From NCBI GenBank assembly GCA_019745195.1, contig JAIETL010000021.1, forward strand, positions 1 through 64,000: a stretch of DNA of 64,000 bases, in the 5' to 3' direction. Every line of letters starts with the position of its first letter. The first letter of the stretch is position 1. The translations under genes and the position numbers were made by a program. Below are positions 52,965 to 61,498 of the stretch, piece after piece. The stretch is from Beijerinckiaceae bacterium (GTDB lineage Bacteria > Pseudomonadota > Alphaproteobacteria > Rhizobiales > Beijerinckiaceae). Below the pieces are notes generated by a model, which was not told where the DNA came from, did no database searches, and saw nothing but the letters and a program-made list of their open reading frames with translations.

Positions 52965-54281
52965 TCACCCCAGCCGCTTGCGATAGATGCCGTCGAGCCA
53001 GACGGCGACGACGAGGACGAGGCCGACAACGATGTTCTGCAGCGGCGTGTCGACCCCGATCAGCACCATGCCGGACTGGAGCGACTGCATGACGAGCGCG
53101 CCCAGCATCGCGCCGGCGATGGTGCCGACGCCCCCCGCAAGCGAGGTGCCGCCGATCACGGCCGCCGCGATGACGTAAAGCTCGTCGAGCTGGCCGGCCG
53201 AATTCGTCGCGGCGTTGAGGCGCGCCGTCGAGATGCAGGCGGAAATTCCGACAAGCGCGCCCATCAGCCCGTAAACCAGCGTCAGCACCTTGCGCGTGTT
53301 GACGCCGGAAAGCTGCGCCGCTTCGGGATTGCCGCCGATCGCGAAGACATAGCGTCCGAAGCGCAGCCGCGTGGTCAGAAAGGTGATGGCGACCCCGACC
53401 GCCAGCGCCAGCAGCACCGGCACGGCCAGACCATGGCCGATGAACAGCCCGCCAGGCGGCCAGACCAGCCCCTTCGCCTCTGTCAGGCGGCGCGCAATGC
53501 CGGCCGGCAGCGGATAGGCGTTGGCGATGGCGACCGTGACCAGCACCGCGCCGCAAGCGACGCCGGCGACCAGCCCCTCGGCCCAGAGCGGGCGCAGCGC
53601 GAAACCGAAACGGCGACGGCGGCGACGCGCCAGCACGATGCCGGCAAGGATCAACCCGCAGATGACGAGGCCGATCGCCCAGGAGGCGCCAGTTCCGATC
53701 GCACCCTCGATGCCGCCGCCGAGCGGGCGGAAGCGCGAATCCATCGGGGCGATGGTCTGGCCTTGCGTGACCCACCAGGCCGCGCCGCGCCAGACCAGAA
53801 GGCCCCCGAGCGTAACGATGAAGGAGGGAATGGCGAGATAGGCGATCAGAGCGCCCTGGAACATGCCGAGCATGCCGCCGAGCCCGATCGCGACAGTGAG
53901 GCTGACGATCCAGGTCAGCGGATGCTCGAAGCCCCAGATCTCGGGCAGCAGCCGGACCTGTACGAGGCCGACGACCATGCCGACGAAGCCGAGCATCGAG
54001 CCGACCGAGAGGTCGATGTTGCGGGTCACGATGACCAGCACCATCCCGCAGGCCATGACGGCGATCGAGGCCGTCTGGACCAGCAGGTTCCAGAGGTTGC
54101 GCGGCGTCAGGAAGGCCCCGCCCGAGAGCCAGTTGAAGCCGAGCCAGATCACGGCCAAAGCCGCGACCATGCCGATCATGCGCGGATCGACCTCGATCTC
54201 GCGCATACGGTCGGCGAGCGACCGGGCCTGCGCCGGCGATTCCTGCGCCGGGGTTGCCGACGCCGGGGCCGTCTCAGTCAC
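52965..54281 (-). CDS. xylH: Sugar ABC transporter permease (XylH-like)
   Basis: [51 protein letters not shown]. Confidence 0.92.
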   Translation of the reverse strand: MTETAPASATPAQESPAQARSLADRMREIEVDPRMIGMVAALAVIWLGFNWLSGGAFLTPRNLWNLLVQTASIAVMACGMVLVIVTRNIDLSVGSMLGFVGMVVGLVQVRLLPEIWGFEHPLTWIVSLTVAIGLGGMLGMFQGALIAYLAIPSFIVTLGGLLVWRGAAWWVTQGQTIAPMDSRFRPLGGGIEGAIGTGASWAIGLVICGLILAGIVLARRRRRRFGFALRPLWAEGLVAGVACGAVLVTVAIANAYPLPAGIARRLTEAKGLVWPPGGLFIGHGLAVPVLLALAVGVAITFLTTRLRFGRYVFAIGGNPEAAQLSGVNTRKVLTLVYGLMGALVGISACISTARLNAATNSAGQLDELYVIAAAVIGGTSLAGGVGTIAGAMLGALVMQSLQSGMVLIGVDTPLQNIVVGLVLVVAVWLDGIYRKRLG

Positions 54282-55326
54282 AAGCGGCGACCTTGCCGGC
54301 CGCGACGCCCTGGCACACCGCCGACTTCGGAGCCCAGCCGGCGTCGATCACGACCTTGAGGTTGTCCTTGGTCACCGGCACGGGCTTGAGGAACAAGGCC
54401 GTCATCGCCTGCTTGGACGGGCCCTGGTTCCAGGCGGTCGCGCCCGCGACCTCGGTCAGCTTGGCGCCGCCGGCGAGCTTGATCGCGATTTCGGCGGCGT
54501 TGCGGCCGAGTTCGCGCGCGTCCTTCCAGATCGTCACGGTCTGCGTTCCGAGCGCGATGCGGTTCAGCGCGGCGCGGTCGGCGTCCTGGCCCGAGACCGG
54601 CACGGAGCCGGCGAGCCCTTGGGCCGCCATGGCCGCGATCGCACCGCCGGCCGTGCCGTCATTGGCCGCCACCACTGCGTCGACCTTGTTGGCGTTGCGG
54701 GTGAGGAACTGCTCCATGTTCTTCTGCGCGTTGGCCGGCAGCCAGCCATCGGTGAAGGCCTCGCCGACATTCTTGATCTTGCCGGCGTCGATGGCAGGCT
54801 TGAGCACCTCGATCGAGCCCTGGAACAGGAAGCCGGCGTTGGGATCGGCCGAGGAGCCCTTGATGAAGACGTAGTTGCCCTCGGGCTTCGCTTTGAGGAT
54901 TTCGCGGCCCATCATCCGGCCAACCTCGACATTGTCGAAGGTCAGGTAGAAGGCCTGCGGGATCTCGATCAGCCGGTCATAGCCGACGACCGCGATGCCC
55001 TCGTCGACCGCCTTCTGCACGGCCGGGCGGATCGCCTGCGCGTCCTGCGCCAGCACGATCAGCGCCTTGGCTCCACGCGCGATCAGGCTCTCGACATCGG
55101 TGAGCTGTTTTGCGGGCGAGGATTGCGCGTCGGCCGAGAGATAGGTGCCGCCGACCTTCTCGATCGCGGCCTTGATCGCGGCCTCGTCGGTCTTCCAGCG
55201 CTCCTCCTGGAAGTTCGACCAGCTCACCCCAATGACGGGGCCCTTGGCCTGGGCGAAAGCGGCGGCGGACAGGCCGGCGGACGCGGCGAGCGTCAGGCCG
55301 GCGGCAACAAGCATGCGTGCGATCAC
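54274..55326 (-). CDS. xylF: Sugar ABC transporter substrate-binding protein (XylF-like)
   Basis: GTG start; [64 protein letters not shown]. Confidence 0.92.
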   Translation of the reverse strand: MIARMLVAAGLTLAASAGLSAAAFAQAKGPVIGVSWSNFQEERWKTDEAAIKAAIEKVGGTYLSADAQSSPAKQLTDVESLIARGAKALIVLAQDAQAIRPAVQKAVDEGIAVVGYDRLIEIPQAFYLTFDNVEVGRMMGREILKAKPEGNYVFIKGSSADPNAGFLFQGSIEVLKPAIDAGKIKNVGEAFTDGWLPANAQKNMEQFLTRNANKVDAVVAANDGTAGGAIAAMAAQGLAGSVPVSGQDADRAALNRIALGTQTVTIWKDARELGRNAAEIAIKLAGGAKLTEVAGATAWNQGPSKQAMTALFLKPVPVTKDNLKVVIDAGWAPKSAVCQGVAAGKVAACD

Positions 55327-55576
55327 GGCGATGTCTCCCGAACGTTTCCCTGCCGCACGCTCTCCTGGGGCCGGCTCCTCGAGCCGCCGGGCGTCTGGCT
55401 TTCCGGAGGTGAGCTTATCGCGAGGCGCGCTGTCAAGCCGCGCGACGACGGCCCGACGACGCAATCCTGGCGAGCGCCTTGCATCGACGCAGCCCCGTCA
55501 TTCGCGCAAACCCGTGGCCAAAATCACAGCCTCGCGCATACTGCACGCATCACGCATACGAGGAGAAGACCAAGCC

Positions 55577-57040
55577 ATGCCGACGCCTGCCTACGACATC
55601 GTCATCCGCGGCGGTACGCTCGCGACTGCGTCCGATGTGTTCAGGGCAGATCTGGGCATCAGGGGCGAGACGATTGCGGCGATCGGGCAAGGTCTTCCGA
55701 CCGGCGCGAGCGAGATCGACGCCTCGGGCAAGCTCGTGCTGCCGGGCGGCGTCGATGCGCATTGCCATATCGAGCAATTGTCGGGCGGCGGGCTGATGAA
55801 TGCCGACACCTTCGAGACCGCGACGCGCTCGGCCGCTTTCGGCGGCACGACCTCGGTGATCTCGTTCGCCGCGCAGCATCGGGCCAAGAGCCTCGCGACC
55901 ACCGTCAGCGATTACGCGGCGCTGGCGAAAAAGGGCGCGATCGTCGACTACGCCTTCCATTTGATGGTGGCGAACCCCGACGAGCAGACCATCGCCACCG
56001 ACCTGCGGGCGCTGATTTCGGCCGGGCACCGCTCGGTCAAGGTGTTCATGACCTATGACGCCGTTCAGGTCGACGACCAGCAACTGCTCGACGTGATGCT
56101 CGCCGCGCGGCAAGCCGGAGCGCTGGTCTGCGTCCACGCCGAGAATCACGGGCTGCTGAAATGGATGGGCGAGCGGCTGACCAAGCGCGGCTATGTCGCG
56201 CCGAAGTACCATGCCGTCAGCCATCCGCGCGCGGCCGAAGTCGAGGCCTTCCACCGGCTGATCGCGTTTTCGGAACTGCTCGACCAGCCGATCTGTATTT
56301 TTCACGTCTCGACCGCCGAGGGCGCCAAAGTGATCCGCGAGGCGCGCGGGCGGGGCGTCAAGATCTATGCGGAGACCTGCCCGCACTACCTGCTGATGAC
56401 GGCGGCCGAGCTCGACAGGCCCGGCATCGAGGGCGCGAAATGGGTCTGCTCGCCGCCGCAGCGCGAGGCCGCCGACCAGGAGGCGCTGTGGCAGGCGCTG
56501 GCGCTGGGCGACCTGCAGATCCTCTCCTCCGACCATGCGCCCTATCGCTTCGACGAGAGCGGCAAGCTCTCGGCCGGTCCGAACCCCGGCTTCAAGCAGA
56601 TCGCCAACGGCATGCCGGGGCTGGAGATGCGGCTGCCGGTGCTGTTCGACGCGATGGTCTCGAAGGGGAAGCTCGGCTTGCGCAAATTCGTCGAGCTGAC
56701 CGCGACCGCCCCGGCGCAGATCTACGACCTGCCCGGGAAGGGATCGCTCGCCATCGGGATGGATGCCGATATCGCGATCTGGGATGCGGAGCGAAAGGTG
56801 ACGCTGGCCGACGATCTGCACGACAACACCGGCTACAACCCCTTCGCGGGACGGACCATCACCGGCTGGCCGGAGACGGTGCTGCGGCGCGGCGAGATCG
56901 TGGTCGAGGACGGCGCGCTGCGAGCTGCCGCCGGGTCGGGCCGGCTGATGCTGCGCGCGGCCGGCGAGGCGACGAAGCCGACGGGGCGGTTGTCGCCGGA
57001 GTTCGACGAAGGCCGCAATTTCGGGGCGAAGCTGTACTGA
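55577..57040 (+). CDS. Dihydropyrimidinase / D-hydantoinase
   Basis: YDIVIRGGTLATASDVF, GGVDAHCHIEQ, SVKVFMTYD, CVHAENHG, SSDHAPYRFDE. Confidence 0.95.
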   Translation: MPTPAYDIVIRGGTLATASDVFRADLGIRGETIAAIGQGLPTGASEIDASGKLVLPGGVDAHCHIEQLSGGGLMNADTFETATRSAAFGGTTSVISFAAQHRAKSLATTVSDYAALAKKGAIVDYAFHLMVANPDEQTIATDLRALISAGHRSVKVFMTYDAVQVDDQQLLDVMLAARQAGALVCVHAENHGLLKWMGERLTKRGYVAPKYHAVSHPRAAEVEAFHRLIAFSELLDQPICIFHVSTAEGAKVIREARGRGVKIYAETCPHYLLMTAAELDRPGIEGAKWVCSPPQREAADQEALWQALALGDLQILSSDHAPYRFDESGKLSAGPNPGFKQIANGMPGLEMRLPVLFDAMVSKGKLGLRKFVELTATAPAQIYDLPGKGSLAIGMDADIAIWDAERKVTLADDLHDNTGYNPFAGRTITGWPETVLRRGEIVVEDGALRAAAGSGRLMLRAAGEATKPTGRLSPEFDEGRNFGAKLY

Positions 57041-57102
57041 TGCGCCTGGCGCTTCGCGAGAGCCAACTCCGCCCTCATCCACCAAGTTGAACGGAACCAC
57101 CC

Positions 57103-57765
57103 ATGTCCGGCACCATCTTCGTCATCAACCCGAACTCGACGGAAGCCGTCACGGCCGGCATCGACAAGGCCGTCGAGCCGTTGCGCTCGAGCGACGGCCC
57201 GGCGATCGAATGCCTGACGCTGGCCGAGGGCCCGCCCGGCATCCAGTCGCAACGCGATGTCGACGGGGTCATAGGTCCGCTGCTGAAGCGGGCGGCCGGG
57301 CTCGAGAACGAGGCGGCGGCCTTCGTCGTCGCCTGCTTTTCCGACCCCGGCATGCATGCCTTGCGCGAGCAGAGCCGGCGGCCGGTGCTCGGGATCGCGG
57401 AATCGGGCGTGCTGCAGGCGCTGACGCTCGGCCAGCGCTTCGGCGTGATCGCGATCCTGCCGACCTCGATCCCGCGCCATCTGCGCTATTTCGGCGCGAT
57501 GGGCGTGATGGCGCGCTTCGCCGGCGACCTCTCGATCGGGATGGGCGTGACCGAGCTGTCGAACGAGGAGAAGACGCTGGAGCGCATGACCGCGACGGCC
57601 AAGACGCTGCGCGATGTCCACCATGCCGATGTCGTGGTGATGGGCTGCGCCGGCATGGCCCGCTTCCGGCGGCCGCTGGAGGAGGCGCTGGGCATCCCGG
57701 TGGTCGAACCGACGCAGGCCGCGACCGCGATGGCTGTCGGCCGCGTCAGGCTGGCGGCGGCCTGA
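57103..57765 (+). CDS. Asp/Glu/hydantoin racemase family protein
   Basis: IFVINPNSTEAVTAGID, FVVACFSDPGMHALRE, VVVMGCAGMARFR. Confidence 0.92.
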   Translation: MSGTIFVINPNSTEAVTAGIDKAVEPLRSSDGPAIECLTLAEGPPGIQSQRDVDGVIGPLLKRAAGLENEAAAFVVACFSDPGMHALREQSRRPVLGIAESGVLQALTLGQRFGVIAILPTSIPRHLRYFGAMGVMARFAGDLSIGMGVTELSNEEKTLERMTATAKTLRDVHHADVVVMGCAGMARFRRPLEEALGIPVVEPTQAATAMAVGRVRLAAA

Positions 57766-58377
57766 TCAGAACTCGATCCCCGCCTGCGCCTTCACGCCGG
57801 CGGCAAAGTGGTGCTTGACCAGCGTCATCTCGGTGACGAGGTCAGCGGCCGCGATCAGCTCCGGCTTGGCGTTGCGGCCGGTGACGACGATGTGGAGATC
57901 GGTGCGGCGGGCCGACAGCGCGGCCACGACATCGGCGAGCGGCAGATAGTCGTAGCGCAGCGCGATGTTGAGTTCGTCGAGCACGATCAGGCGGATCGTC
58001 TCGTCGGCCATCAGCTCTTTCGCCTTCTCAAATGCGCGCCCGGCGGCGGCGATGTCGCGGGCCTTGTCCTGCGTCTCCCAGGTAAAGCCCTCGCCCATGG
58101 TGTGCCAGGCGATCCGCTCGCCGAAAGCGTCGAGCGCCCTGCGCTCGCCGGTCTCCCAGGCGCCCTTGACGAACTGCACCACGCCGACGCGCCAGCCATG
58201 GCCGAGCGCGCGCAGCATCAGCCCGAAGGCGGCGGTCGATTTGCCCTTGCCGGGGCCGGTGTTGACGATCAGCAGGCCTTTTTCGACCGTTTTCGAGGCG
58301 ACCTCGGCGTCCTGCACCGCCTTGCGCTTGACCATCTTCGCCTTGTGGCGGGCGGCCTCGTCGGCATCCGTCGTCAT
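57766..58377 (-). CDS. cobO: Cob(I)yrinic acid a,c-diamide adenosyltransferase
   Basis: LLIVNTGPGKGKSTAAFGLMLRALGHGWRVGVVQFVKG, IRLIVLDELNIALRYDYL. Confidence 0.97.
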   Translation of the reverse strand: MTTDADEAARHKAKMVKRKAVQDAEVASKTVEKGLLIVNTGPGKGKSTAAFGLMLRALGHGWRVGVVQFVKGAWETGERRALDAFGERIAWHTMGEGFTWETQDKARDIAAAGRAFEKAKELMADETIRLIVLDELNIALRYDYLPLADVVAALSARRTDLHIVVTGRNAKPELIAAADLVTEMTLVKHHFAAGVKAQAGIEF

Positions 58378-58892
58378 CACTTCACCTGCATCGGTAGTCC
58401 CGCGACCATGAAGACCACGCGCCCGGCCCGCGCCGCAAGGCGCTGGTGCAGCCGGCCGGACTCGTCGCGGAAACGCCGGGCGAGCGCGTTGTCGGGCACG
58501 ATGCCCAGACCGACCTCGTTGGAGACGAGAACGACGGGGCTGGCGGCGGCTGCGCAGGCGGCGATCAGGTCGTCGCAGGCGGCAAGGGTATCGCGTTCGG
58601 CGAGCATGAGATTGGTGAGCCAGAGCGTCAGGCAATCGACGAGCATGGGACGGGCCCGCGGAGCCCCGCGAATCGCGTCTGCCAAGTCGAGCGGCGCATC
58701 GACCGTGATCCAGTCGGCGGAACGCCGGAGCCGATGCTCGGCGATGCGAACCGCCATCTCGTCGTCCCAGGCCTGCGCGGTGGCGATATAGGTCCAGGGC
58801 GCGGGCAGAGCCTCGACCAGCGCCTCGGCATGCCGGCTCTTGCCGGAGCGCGCGCCGCCGAGGACGAGAGTGAGATGGGGGAGGTCCTGCAT
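58377..58892 (-). CDS. cobP: Adenosylcobinamide kinase / adenosylcobinamide-phosphate guanylyltransferase
   Basis: LTLVLGGARSGKSRHAEAL, VVLVSNEVGLGIVPDNALARRFRDESG. Confidence 0.96.
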   Translation of the reverse strand: MQDLPHLTLVLGGARSGKSRHAEALVEALPAPWTYIATAQAWDDEMAVRIAEHRLRRSADWITVDAPLDLADAIRGAPRARPMLVDCLTLWLTNLMLAERDTLAACDDLIAACAAAASPVVLVSNEVGLGIVPDNALARRFRDESGRLHQRLAARAGRVVFMVAGLPMQVK

Positions 58893-58916
58893 CGTGGCGG
58901 CCCGTGACGAAACAAA

Positions 58917-59019
58917 CCCTCATCCTGAGGAGAAGCCGCAGGCTTCGTCTCGAAGGAGCCTCCAGTGCGCGCTGGACGATCCTTCGAGACGCCGCTTCGC
59001 GGCTCCTCAGGATAAGGGT
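58917..59019. repeat. Palindromic repeat family B, copy 2
   Basis: CCCTCATCCTGAGGAGAAGCCGCAGGCTTCGTCTCGAAGGAGCCTCCAG...ATCCTTCGAGACGCCGCTTCGCGGCTCCTCAGGATAAGGG. Confidence 0.9.
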
Positions 59020-59079
59020 CGGGAAGAAGCGAGCGAGTTGCATTGCACACCAGCCCGCACATGGCTAATGATCATGCAC

Positions 59080-59236
59080 GACGGTGCCCCGGCAACGGGG
59101 TGAAAAGGGAACGCGGTGAAATGCCGTGGCTGCCCCCGCAACTGTAAGCGGCGAGCCTCGCGCCATCGGCCACTGGGAGCGATTCCGGGAAGGCGGCGAG
59201 AGGTCTTAGACCCGCGAGCCAGGAGACCTGCCGTCG
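59080..59236 (+). promoter_or_regulatory. Cobalamin riboswitch
   Basis: GGTGCCCC...GAAAAGGGAACGCGGTGAAA...GCTGCCCCCGCAACTGTAAGCGG...GCCACTGGGAGCGATTCCGGGAAGGC...GACCCGCGAGCCAGGAGACCTGCC (B12-box). Confidence 0.95.
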
Positions 59237-59364
59237 AGACTGCTTCTCATGGGCCCATCGGACGGGGTGTTCCGACGGCGGCTGTGTCCGTGCGGCCGCT
59301 TTGGGCGCGCGGCTCCGTCTGTGGGAGCGTTGGCCGGCCGCAAGGCTGGCTGCCTTTGACGGAG

Positions 59365-60018
59365 ATGACCACGATGACGCTGCTCGCCCGCCTGCACCTT
59401 GCACGTTTTCTGCCTGCCCTCGCCTTGGCCGCGCTCTCGGCCTCCCCCGCGCTGGCTCACCATCCGATGGGCGGCGTGACGCCGTCGACCGTGAGCGAGG
59501 GCCTGCTGTCCGGCCTCGGCCACCCCATCCTCGGGCTCGACCATCTCGCCGCCCTGATCGCGGTCGGGCTGGTCTCCAGCCGCTTCGCCTCGGGCACGCT
59601 GATGCTGCCCGTGCTCTGGATCGTCGGCATGGGGGTCGGCGCCTTCGTGCATATGCGCGGCATCGACCTGCCGGCGGGCGAACTCCTCGTCGCGGCCAGC
59701 GTCATCCTGATCGCGGCACTCGCGATCTGGCGGCCGGCGCTGCCGCTGCCGGCGATCGGCACGCTCTTCGCGGCCGCCGGCTTCGCCCATGGCCATACGC
59801 TGGCGGAGGCCATCATCGGCGCGGACCGTCTCGTCGTCGGGGCTTATCTGGTCGGCCTCGTCGCGATTCAGGCGGCCGTCATGGTCGGCGCCACCCTGCT
59901 GGCGCGCCGCCTGTTCTCCGCCGAAAGCGGCTCGCCGCTGCCGCTGCGCGCGATCGCGGCCGGGCTCGCCGTGGTCGGCGTCGTGTTCCTGGCCTCGGCG
60001 CTTCCCGGCGCGGCCTGA
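59365..60018 (+). CDS. HupE/UreJ family protein (putative cobalt/nickel uptake)
   Basis: HHPMGGVTPSTVSEGLLSGLGHPILGLDHLAALIAVG, AAAGFAHGHTLAEA; downstream of the B12 riboswitch. Confidence 0.93.
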   Translation: MTTMTLLARLHLARFLPALALAALSASPALAHHPMGGVTPSTVSEGLLSGLGHPILGLDHLAALIAVGLVSSRFASGTLMLPVLWIVGMGVGAFVHMRGIDLPAGELLVAASVILIAALAIWRPALPLPAIGTLFAAAGFAHGHTLAEAIIGADRLVVGAYLVGLVAIQAAVMVGATLLARRLFSAESGSPLPLRAIAAGLAVVGVVFLASALPGAA

Positions 60019-60031
60019 GCCGCAACCAGCC

Positions 60032-60451
60032 ATGACCGACGCCCTGCAAAGGCCGCGCCCGGAGACGGGCGCGGACACGGTGCGCATTCTCGTTTGTGCA
60101 AGCTGCCGCGCCGTCGGCGGCGAGCCCGATTCGGCGCGTCCCGGCGCAATTCTGGCCGCCGCTCTCGGTGCGGCTCTGGCCGAAGGCGACAATACCGATA
60201 TCGCCGTCGAGACAGTCGAGTGCCTGTCGGTGTGCAAGCGGCCCTGCACGGTTGCGCTGACCGGGGCGGGACGCTGGACCTACATCTATGGCGATCTCGA
60301 CCCCGACGCCGGGGCCGCAACGCTGCTCACCTTCGCGCGCCAGTACCGCGAGACGACCGACGGCATCGTACCCTGGCGCGAGCGCGCCGAGGCGATCCGC
60401 AAGGGCGTCGTGGCGCGCATTCCTCCCCTTCCGCTTGCGAGAACCCCGTGA
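60032..60451 (+). CDS. DUF1636 domain-containing protein
   Basis: RILVCASCRAVGGEP...VECLSVCKRPCTVALTGAGRWTYIYGDLD. Confidence 0.9.
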   Translation: MTDALQRPRPETGADTVRILVCASCRAVGGEPDSARPGAILAAALGAALAEGDNTDIAVETVECLSVCKRPCTVALTGAGRWTYIYGDLDPDAGAATLLTFARQYRETTDGIVPWRERAEAIRKGVVARIPPLPLARTP

Positions 60452-61488
60452 CCTCACCTGCCCTCACCAAGACCCCCTGCACGATCATCACCGGCTTCCT
60501 CGGCGCGGGCAAAACCACGCTGGTGCGCCATCTGCTCGAGCACGCGCAGGGCAAGAGGCTGGCTGTGCTCGTCAACGAGTTCGGCGATCTCGGCTTCGAC
60601 GGCGAGTTCCTGAAAGGCTGCGGCATCGAAGGCTGCAGCGAGGACGACGTTGTCGAACTGCCCAATGGCTGCATCTGCTGCACCGTCGCGGATGATTTCG
60701 TGCCGGCGCTGGAAAAGCTCCTGAACCGCGCCAATCCGCCCGAACATATCCTGATCGAGACCTCAGGCTTGGCGCTGCCAAAACCGCTGGTCACGGCCTT
60801 CAACTGGCCGGCGATCCGGGCGCGCGTCACAGTCGACGGCGTCATCGCCGTGATCGACGGGCCGGCCGTCGCCGAGGGTCAGTTCGCCGACGATCCGGAC
60901 GCGATGGCCGCTCAGGCGTCGCAGGACGCCTCGGTGGAGCACGACAACCCGCTGGAGGAGGTGTTCGAGGACCAGATCCTGTGCGCCGACCTGATCCTGC
61001 TCAACAAGAGCGACCTCGTCGACGAGGCGGGACGGGCGCGGGTCAAGGCGGAGATCGCGCAACATCTGCCCAAGGCAATCAAGATCGTCGAGACGAGCCA
61101 TGGCAAGGTCGAGCCGGCGCTGATCGTGGGACTTGGCGCGGCCGCCGAGGCCGACCTCGCGGCGCGCCCCTCGCATCACGGCGAAGGCGAGGACCACGAC
61201 CATGACGATTTCGACAGCGTGAATTTTCCGCTGCCCGAGACGGTCTCGCCCGAGGCGCTGGCCGCCCGCGTCGCGAAGGCGGCGCAAGCCGAGGGCGTGC
61301 TCCGGCTCAAGGGTTTCGCCGCCGTTCAGGGCAAGCCGATGCGGCTTGTGGTGCAGGGCGTCGGCCAGCGCGTCGGGCATCATTTCGACCGCGCGTGGGG
61401 CGCTGGCGAAGCACGCGACGGCAGGCTCGTGGTGATCGGCCTCAAAGGTTTCGACCAGGCGGCGGTCGCGGCTGCGCTGAACGGGTGA
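60448..61488 (+). CDS. cobW: CobW GTPase, cobalamin-associated
   Basis: GTG start; IITGFLGAGKTTLVRHLLEH, GCICCTVADDF, LIETSGLALPKPL, His/Asp-rich GEGEDHDHDDFD. Confidence 0.96.
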   Translation: MTSPALTKTPCTIITGFLGAGKTTLVRHLLEHAQGKRLAVLVNEFGDLGFDGEFLKGCGIEGCSEDDVVELPNGCICCTVADDFVPALEKLLNRANPPEHILIETSGLALPKPLVTAFNWPAIRARVTVDGVIAVIDGPAVAEGQFADDPDAMAAQASQDASVEHDNPLEEVFEDQILCADLILLNKSDLVDEAGRARVKAEIAQHLPKAIKIVETSHGKVEPALIVGLGAAAEADLAARPSHHGEGEDHDHDDFDSVNFPLPETVSPEALAARVAKAAQAEGVLRLKGFAAVQGKPMRLVVQGVGQRVGHHFDRAWGAGEARDGRLVVIGLKGFDQAAVAAALNG

Positions 61489-61498
61489 CATCGAGCCC

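Noticed and set aside
55577-57765. Complete hydantoin-utilisation system
   Set aside because: Hydantoinase and racemase are present but no N-carbamoylase is encoded nearby in the window.
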